Source: Hymenopus coronatus (lineage: Eukaryota > Arthropoda > Insecta > Mantodea > Hymenopodidae). From it: a DNA stretch of 64,000 nt. The notes under the pieces were generated by a model. That model saw nothing but the letters and a program-made list of their open reading frames with translations. It was not told the DNA's origin and did not search any database. A program made the translations under genes and the position numbers. Position 1 is the stretch's first letter, and the number at the start of each line of letters is the position of its first letter. Below are positions 57,490 through 64,000 of this stretch, one piece after another. The stretch is from contig CM060888.1 in NCBI GenBank assembly GCA_030762935.1, positions 116,943,468 through 117,007,467 of the forward strand. The letters are read 5' to 3'.

Positions 57490-57802
57490 TGGCGGAATCT
57501 ACATATTTATGGAATCTGCAAGTTTTTTGTGCAGTATGATATTGTCTCTTACAGAATGAAGAAGACTTCACAGGCTATTCTCCGAAAATTTGACAGTCAC
57601 ATTTTGTCAAAATGGTAATTTATTATATAAAATATGACAAAACTTTTCCATGAAAACGCACACAAATACACAAAGACATTTTTGTAAAAATACTCTTTAT
57701 TCAGGGTAGCTCAGGACTTGCATTTCCATTAAAATATTCGTTTCGAAGTTTGGAATGGTATGCTTTTTCTTCTCGCTATAGTAAGTAGGAGAGAAAGTAA
57801 AC
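57490..57802 (-). repeat. Family H element, copy 20, degenerate
   Basis: Highly diverged reverse copy. Recognisable by GTTTTTTGTGCAGTATGATA, GACTTCACAGGCTATTCTCC and the end CTCGCTATAGTAAGTAGGAG with AGAAAGTAA. Confidence 0.65.
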
Positions 57803-58042
57803 ATTTTAGCGATGAAAAGTAAGGAGATAAAAATCCAATATTTAACACGCAAAAAGAACAACACTTTGTGTATGCTAGATTTTTTAACTAGTTTAATAAT
57901 AATTCGAAAGCTCAAACAGTTTTTAAACTTTTTCGGTCAAAAGTTATTTTGAAGGCATTTAGTAGAGGTAATGTTTTGGTACAACACATGAAATGAGATG
58001 AAAATGCATTTTGATCTGACGAAGGAAGAAAATGTAAAAGTG

Positions 58043-58280
58043 AGCAACTATCAATGTTTTAATAAGCTTCCTAGCTAACGCCTTATTTTGCGCCTTGAAA
58101 AAATAATCTATTTTCCGTTACTTTTAACAAACATATCGATAACCTAGCCAGATACCAGGTGTCAATTACCAATGTTTTAATAAACTTCCTTGCTAACGCC
58201 TTATTTTACGCCTTAAAAAAATAATCTATTTTCCGTTACTTTTAACAAACATATCGATAACCTAGCCAGATACCAGATGT
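58043..58280. repeat. Tandem duplication of about 117 bp
   Basis: The block beginning CAATGTTTTAATAA.CTTCC and ending AGCCAGATACCAG.TGTC occurs twice in direct succession (about 58,050-58,160 and 58,167-58,280) with few differences. Confidence 0.85.
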
Positions 58281-58344
58281 CCCAACTGCCTTGTGTTCGA
58301 TGAATGCAGATATTCCTTCTCTGAATGAGTACGACCCACTCAGG

Positions 58345-58495
58345 TCTCCGCTGATAAACATAAGGCGTAAAACGCAAGTCGCTCAGGCCAGTTCCTCATT
58401 GCCGGTTTTTAACATGAAATATGTCCGTTGACTTCTGCAACTCTTTTAGCTCATGAAGGGATATCTGCACAGACATCTACACACTCCAAATATAG
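58345..58495 (+). repeat. Low-copy dispersed repeat matching 7,040-7,200
   Basis: Shares CCGTTGACTTCTGCAACTCT and GAAGGGATATCTGCACA with the other copy, in the same order and spacing. No coding potential. Confidence 0.5.
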
Positions 58496-59029
58496 GAATT
58501 TGATATGATAATTGATAAATTGCTTTCCTGGCTACATTTAATATAATTTTGTGAATAAATGTGAAGAGCTGAGTTAAAGATTATGAAATTAATAACATAA
58601 AAATGTTTAAAAAATACCAGAGATATTGTTTTTCTGCATATTATGAGCGGAAAATTTCTCTCAGTTGATTTGGATACAGAATTTTTAAGCTGATGACAAA
58701 CATTTTCTGGAATAGATTACTATTTCAATAGATTACTATTATAAATAGTGAGGCGTTTAAAAATAAAATAAAATATTATATAATGAACATAGCAGCTAAA
58801 ACTTATGCAAGAAAGTCACGTAATACTGAAAGTAAAATACAAGCAAGAGAGGTTCGATTTATAAGAAAAGAAAGAAAAATAAAAAGTTCTGAGAAGAACG
58901 TAATTAAGATCGTTGTAAAATATTTTTAGCTCTAAACATTAATTATATTTACTTGAGTTATAAAGGAATAATGCTACCGAATTTCGGTACTGGCTAAACT
59001 ATTCCGAAGCAGCTGATTTTTTTTAATTA

Positions 59030-59840
59030 ACAACTTGTTTGATTACATTCACATGGCGTTCTCTACCTTTTATCGTTTATTAGTGCTTCTAAAAAAATTA
59101 TTTTTCTGCAAACTTATTTTTCTGTCTGCTCATTTCAATCGAGATAAAGTTTTGCAGAAGAGAGTATATTACATACAGATACAAAAGAAATAGGGACAAT
59201 AACATATATAAGAACTCGACACTATAAGCCGGCCTTAAAACTCTATATTATATCCATGCATAATCGAGAAACATTTGAAGATCGATAGGTCTTTCTTTAA
59301 TTGTATCTCAGAAATGGCTGAGCCACAAAATTTTTAAAAATAAATTCTGGGTTTTAAAGAGCGAGAGAGAGAGTGTGTTCTCTTATATTTGTTAACAATT
59401 TAATAGTTATTGGTCATACACGATTGTATAGAAGTCTTCTTCCGAATGACGAGAACTTTTTAGGTCTATTCAATAAATACTTTTAACATAGCATATTTGA
59501 ATAAAAATCAAAAATTTCCGGCTTTTTATATGTTCATGCACGCTCGCACACATACAGACACATAGGCAATGCCGTGACGAGTTGTTAGACTATTTGTCTC
59601 TCACCAGTTCGATCAAAAGCGACCGCATATGGGATTTGTGGTGGACAAAGCGGCGCAGGGGTCAGTTTTCTCCGGATTCTCCCGCCAACTCCTGCGGTGC
59701 CATAGTAATAAAAGCGAGCGTTATACACTGCAAAGACACACACATATTTAAATCATCTCTTGTATTCAGGGACTTAAATGTATGTATTTTCGTTAAAATG
59801 TCAATATTGCTATCTAGTAGTACGTGGTAGAGAAACTAAA
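59030..59840 (-). repeat. Family H element, copy 21, old copy interrupted by a SINE
   Basis: Degenerate reverse copy: ATTACATTCACATGGCGTTC at the start, ATCGAGATAAAG, TGGGTTTTAAAGAGCG, and terminal GTACGTGGTAGAGAAACTAA. A family B SINE sits inside its last third. Confidence 0.6.
59568..59745 (+). mobile_element. tRNA-derived SINE, family B, nested in family H copy 21
   Basis: GCCGTGACGAGTTGTTAGAC head, CATATGGGATTTGTGGTGGA, CAAAGCGGCGCAGGGGTCAG and TTTTCTCCGGATTC, then TGCGGTGCCATAGTAATAAA and GCGAGCGTTATACACTGC. Flanked by family H sequence on both sides. The frame at 59,582-59,830 is read-through. Confidence 0.75.
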
Positions 59841-60103
59841 AGTGACAGTTTTCTTTTCTAGCGTTTGTTTCTTCGATGGCGAGTAATGAGATATTGTAAG
59901 GATAGACGATATTGTTTCATTTATGCAACACAACGACACGTGGACAAAATCATCGTAATACATTTACACTTCAGTCATGTTACTCTCACTGCTGCGTCTC
60001 TTGCTAGTTTTCTCCCCTGCAAGAGAGAGAGAGAGAGACAGAAGTTTGTTCGTGTTCAAGAGACTCATATGAGAGTATTCAAAGTACTCCGCTTCAAGTA
60101 TTT

Positions 60104-60965
60104 TTACTTTCTCTGTACGTACTATGTACATAGTGTATAGAGAAGGTATTGCACTCCACCCATACATTCGATACCGAGATTTCAACGGAGATAAATGTTT
60201 TAGGGTCCCTTATATCCAAAAATAAAGCTTTTCACAAAAAGGTCCGGGTCTGTGTGTCAGTGTGTCCGTGTGTCTGTAAACACGATAACTCAAAAACGAA
60301 AAGTCGGTAAACTACCAAACTTGGTATTCAAGTTTGGTATCTTCCAGGAATGTGACACGAAGATTTTCAGAAAAATTCTCCCACTCCAAACTACCCTTTA
60401 CATGGAACTTTTTTCGAAAATTCTGATTTTTTAAAAAATGGCTCTAACGATTTTGATTCTAATAGCGTATATTAAAGATATTTACCTGACAAATAACATG
60501 TATATTTTTAATTTTCTTTGAATAGCCTCTGAAGATTACTTTATTCTGGGTAAATTTTATGTAATTTTGCATAACTGCTAAACCGTAAGAGATGCACAAA
60601 AACTTACCACACAACAAATGTAGAGCACTTTAAAACACACAATTTATGTTATATACATTTTTTTCGTGGAATTGATTGTTTTTGAGATATTCCTTGTTTT
60701 TGTTTTCAGCTATAAAAAGCTTATACTTTTCTCATACAGGACTTTGTGAACTCGTGTCCATACAAACAAAGGAACTTCAGTCACATAGCAACCAGCTTTT
60801 GACTATCACTTTAACCTATGGTACCCCCTTATTTCGCTTCTAATAACAAGGAAGCAAGTAATAAGACTATTTCTGCTAATTTTTTCTCAATTAGATGAAG
60901 TAAATAGAGTAATTTGTTGCAGAGATGTAGAGAAAGTCATGTAAATGGAACACATCAGATTTTTT
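60104..60965 (+). repeat. Family H element, copy 22
   Basis: Full-length and well preserved: ACTTTCTCTGTACGTACTAT/GTACATAGTGTATAGAG hairpin, GTGTGTCAGTGTGTCCGTG in place of a pure GT tract, all landmarks, end GTAAATGGAACACATCAGAT plus T-run. Closest to copy 12. Confidence 0.9.
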
Positions 60966-61059
60966 ATAATACTTATTACATAAGAGCTTATAACTTTTGG
61001 CATTCTGTCCTGCCATGCACTGAGGACTATAACAATGAAACCTTTTGGTCGCTTCTTTG

Positions 61060-61510
61060 TCACAATATGCAGAGTCTGGTGCATGGATCTGTTAGTTTCT
61101 TTTGGTATGTTTCTTTAGTATTAGCGGAACTTTTTCACCACATGTGTTCTACACAAGTTCTGAATTTACTAATACTCTATTGGTTTGTATTCAGTCCAAT
61201 ACAGAAGCAGTGACCAATGAACAAAGGGCGTGGCTAAGGTAAAGGGGAGGTGTAAGGAAACAATTTAAGCCGAATGGAACGATTGTTACCACAACTTCCT
61301 GGCAGAATGTATATTGAGCTTTAATACATATACAGCTTATTTTGTAATGAAATGACGTGATTTGAAATAAATAAACATAATAAGGAGTTTAAGTTAATAC
61401 AAATATATAACAAAACAAATAAATTTGCTTCATCTCTAATCCCCTTCCTCCAAAAAATGCGCAAACGTTTGCATTTTCATTATTCGAAAAGTATAGGCAA
61501 TCTGGATTTT
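61060..61510 (+). repeat. Low-copy dispersed repeat, copy 2
   Basis: Matches 43,360-43,940 with indels. Starts just after family H copy 22. See the other copy for shared blocks. Confidence 0.5.
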
Positions 61511-61659
61511 GCACCTTTCCTCAGCAACCGCTGACAATATAATCAAATTAAGATAAGAAGAATTGTGAATTATCGGTTCTAATGCACCTAAAACTGTCTG
61601 GGCGTCTGGTTCGCCTCCGCTATCGCGAAACAAAGGGCAAGCGCATGTTACTAACCAGA

Positions 61660-61745
61660 CTTTGTTATAGCTGACGGGTTTGAACTGGTGGCATAGCAGA
61701 GGAGTATGCCACTCTCCTACTAACCTAGACAGCTGTACACGACAC
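61660..61745 (-). repeat. tRNA-like SINE head
   Basis: The minus strand reads GCTGTCTAGGTTAGTAGGAG (A-box region) and CACCAGTTCAAACCCGTCAG (B-box region) about 40 bp further on. No pairing acceptor stem, so not a tRNA gene. Related in style to the tRNA-like sequence at 9,015. Confidence 0.45.
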
Positions 61746-62836
61746 GTTTCTGTAGGTACATGTAAATGGAGATGGAGAGGGAATCCAGCTAGAAATCAAC
61801 TCATTTTTATGGAACTTTTTTTTGTGAAATAAGTATTGATAATGTCAATATGGCTATATTTTGCTTTTCAAGCTGTACAGATGAAAAAAAACTCTAAAAT
61901 GAATAAACTTACATCTTAGAGTATAAAACTTCATGCTACTGGCAGTAAATTGGCGTTTTACTTCTCAAAAATTGTTCTGTCTTTTACAGATGATGGGTAG
62001 CACGATTGATTAGAAAGTAATCAGGTTAAAGTTTTCGGTTCATATGTTTGAGATTTTCTGAAGATATGAATCTACTTCATTGATCCTAGGCCACAAAGAA
62101 CCCTGATATCACATTATATAAAATAGTATATTTTAAACTAACTTATTCACCTTTATAACAAAGGAGCTTACGAATGTTATTTATCTTCACTTTCTAATAA
62201 AGTACCTTCTCGTAGTGGTAGGAATGGAGTTGTAAATTTCCTTACTGCTTTCAACCACCTAGAGTTAGATTGGAAGACATTTTTCAACCACTGTTCTAGA
62301 AAATATTCAAGCTCCAGATTGCCACTCTCTTATTATGCGTTCTCTACTGCATAACTCTCTTATTTCACTTTGGTTTTTCCACCAAGGGCAGTGTAGGAGA
62401 CATTTCTAGACCATGATTATTCCTTAACGGCCACTTCTTCGCCTTTTTACCTTTGATATTCCTTCTAGCAGTTCCTTCTTGTTCAGCGCTTCGCTCTTTA
62501 TCGTAGCGGATGATTGATGAGCCAAAGAAAGAGCCAAGAGATGGCTCCAGCTCGGAGCAGAAAAAGGAGAAGATATTAGCATGTCATACATAACGAGAAG
62601 ACTCGCTTTGCCAAAAGGAGATAGTATAAAAGGTAGAGCAAAGTGCCAGCGGAGATTCCTCTGCTGTACTTTTCATAGTGCCAAATTGTGCACTTCGGTA
62701 GCAAGTCATTCTCCTTTCAAGAACACTTAAGGTGTTATTTGGGCTGATTTTATTGAATGTGGCCGACAGTCTAAACATCTGGAACAAATTTACAAAACCA
62801 TGGGCGTAACGTAGAATATCAAATGTTATAAATATA
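61746..62836. other. Unassigned stretch
   Basis: No supported gene. The minus-strand 111-codon frame at 62,584-62,919 runs into the mariner 5' end and is discounted. Confidence 0.4.
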
Positions 62837-63967
62837 CAGAGACTATCCCAGAAGTACCCGACCTGCAGTATAGTTAGCGGTTGTTGTTTCAAACAACAAC
62901 AATGGTAAAGAAGTACCAACCCTAGAAAGACTAAGTTTAAAGGTTGACAATTTTACATTATTTAGCATTTCTTTGGCAACCATCATTAGTGAATGCTCTC
63001 AGAAAAGTTGTAAACATAGATTAAACTGGTCATTTGATACAATACTTTCATTTGGAAGGCTTAGTCCAACTAATATTAAAGCTGAGCTAGATTCTACTTT
63101 GGGGGAGTCTGCTCCTTCCTACAACAGAGAAATATTGGGTGGCAGAGTTTAAGCGTGACCGTACGAGCTGCCAAGAGGAACATCGCAGTGGTGAGGTTAC
63201 CAGTCCAGAAATTGTAATGAAAATCCACAATATGGTATTGGATGACCGTTGACTGAAAGTGCATGAGCTAGCAGACATTGCAGGCACTTCAAAAAGTTAT
63301 GATATCGCATACTGACTGAAAATGTATATATGAGAAAGTTATGTGCAAGGTGGGTGCCGTGTTTGCTCACAATAAAACAAAACAGCATCGTGAGGATGTT
63401 TCAGTCGAGTGTTTGGCAATGTTTCGCTGCAATAACAATGAATGAAATGTGGGTCCATCACTTCACATCTGAGACAAAGGAACAATCTAAACAGTGGATT
63501 AGAATGGGAGAATCGGCTCCAAAGAAGGCAAAGGTAGTTCCAGCTGTACCCTAGGTCATGATGTCAGTTTTCTGGATTCGCGCGGGATAATTTTCATTAA
63601 TTATCTAAAAATAGGGAAAGTAATCAATAGCGAATAGTATGCGAACTTGTTACAGCATTGAAGAGATGAAATCGTATTTATCGAAAAATAAAGTTTTGTT
63701 TCATCAAAACAATGCACCAGTTCACACGTCCATAATCACAATGGCAAAAATCAATTATCTAAATTTCGAATTGCTTCCTCATGCATCCTATTTGCCAGAT
63801 TTAGCCCCCTCTGAGTAATTTCTGTTTCCAAACTTGAAGAAATGGATTGGTGGTAGAAGATTTGCCAACAATGAAGAGGTGGAGTTTGCAGTTGATGGAT
63901 AGTTTGCAGACCTCCACGGCATCGAAGCTATTGAACATTAGGTCGGGTACTTCTGAGACAGCCCTCG
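62837..63967 (+). mobile_element. Full-length inactive mariner element with TA target duplication
   Basis: 28-bp TIRs: the left starts CAGAGACTATCCCAGAAGTA and the inverse of the right starts CGAGGGCTGTCTCAGAAGTA; both continue CCCGACCT. TA flanks both ends (62,835-62,836 and 63,968-63,969). Between them is a dead mariner transposase with stops and frameshifts, showing WVHHFTSETKEQSKQWIRMG, KAKVVPAVP, a diverged FHQ-like second-aspartate region (HQNNAPVHTS read across 63,707-63,735) and LPDLAPSE near 63,793. The terminal D of the usual SPDLAPSD box is mutated. At 1,131 bp it is slightly shorter than a typical 1.3-kb mariner, so internal deletions are likely. Confidence 0.85.
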
Positions 63968-64000
63968 TAAATAGTTAAATGGGAATTTTATTCTACTTCA

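Noticed and set aside
62584..62919. 111-codon minus-strand frame
   Set aside because: It crosses the mariner TIR boundary, so it cannot be one gene, and it shows no family motif.

Overview
This window looks like nuclear DNA of an insect with a large, repeat-rich genome. It is AT-rich and has no bacterial-style operons. It carries mariner-type and other arthropod DDE transposase remnants, a LINE 3' end, several tRNA-derived SINE families, TTAGG-like strings and short spliced exons with GT..AG borders. A polyneopteran (cockroach, termite, stick insect or orthopteran) is my guess; no host gene fixes the taxon.

Layout. 1-11,000: AT-rich DNA with copies of one dominant ~0.85-kb non-autonomous element, SINEs, a 650-bp TIR element and a 711-bp TTAA-flanked MITE. 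11,080-11,513: the only CpG-rich, ATG-free stretch, ending in a splice donor, probably the promoter and first non-coding exon of a host gene read rightward. 14,700-20,400: more element copies, a decayed DDE transposase and a LINE 3' end with its UTR and tail. 21,676-39,734: a near-perfect 18-kb palindrome (arms 8,999 and 8,995 bp, 65-bp spacer). 40,000-62,800: dense element copies, including one head-to-tail tandem, SINEs, a likely orphan coding exon at 49,342-49,450 and a possible transposase fragment. 62,837-63,967: a full-length but dead mariner with both TIRs.

Genes. Most open frames are short and arise by chance in repeats. The best gene is a four-exon (or longer) gene present once in each palindrome arm (25,449-26,604 + and its mirror 34,807-35,962 -), so the two copies point at each other. 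Its three visible introns are all phase 2. Exons 1 and 2 each encode a diverged copy of one Cys/His module (C-x8-C-x5-H-x8-C-x3-C followed by SVY). Parts of the protein resemble the zinc-ligand regions of a p53-family DNA-binding domain, but this is unproven. Next to the palindrome centre a second pair of frames begins with a signal-peptide-like sequence and is interrupted by two stops. A third pair of Cys-rich 77-codon frames lies between these and the main gene.

How it may fit together. If the CpG-rich leader and the exon at 49,342 belong to one rightward gene, the palindrome and most repeats would lie in a ~38-kb first intron; this is inference. The palindrome is either a recent inverted duplication (perhaps kept identical by gene conversion) or an assembly fold-back. 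Different unique flanks and a few arm differences favour real DNA, but read-level evidence is needed.
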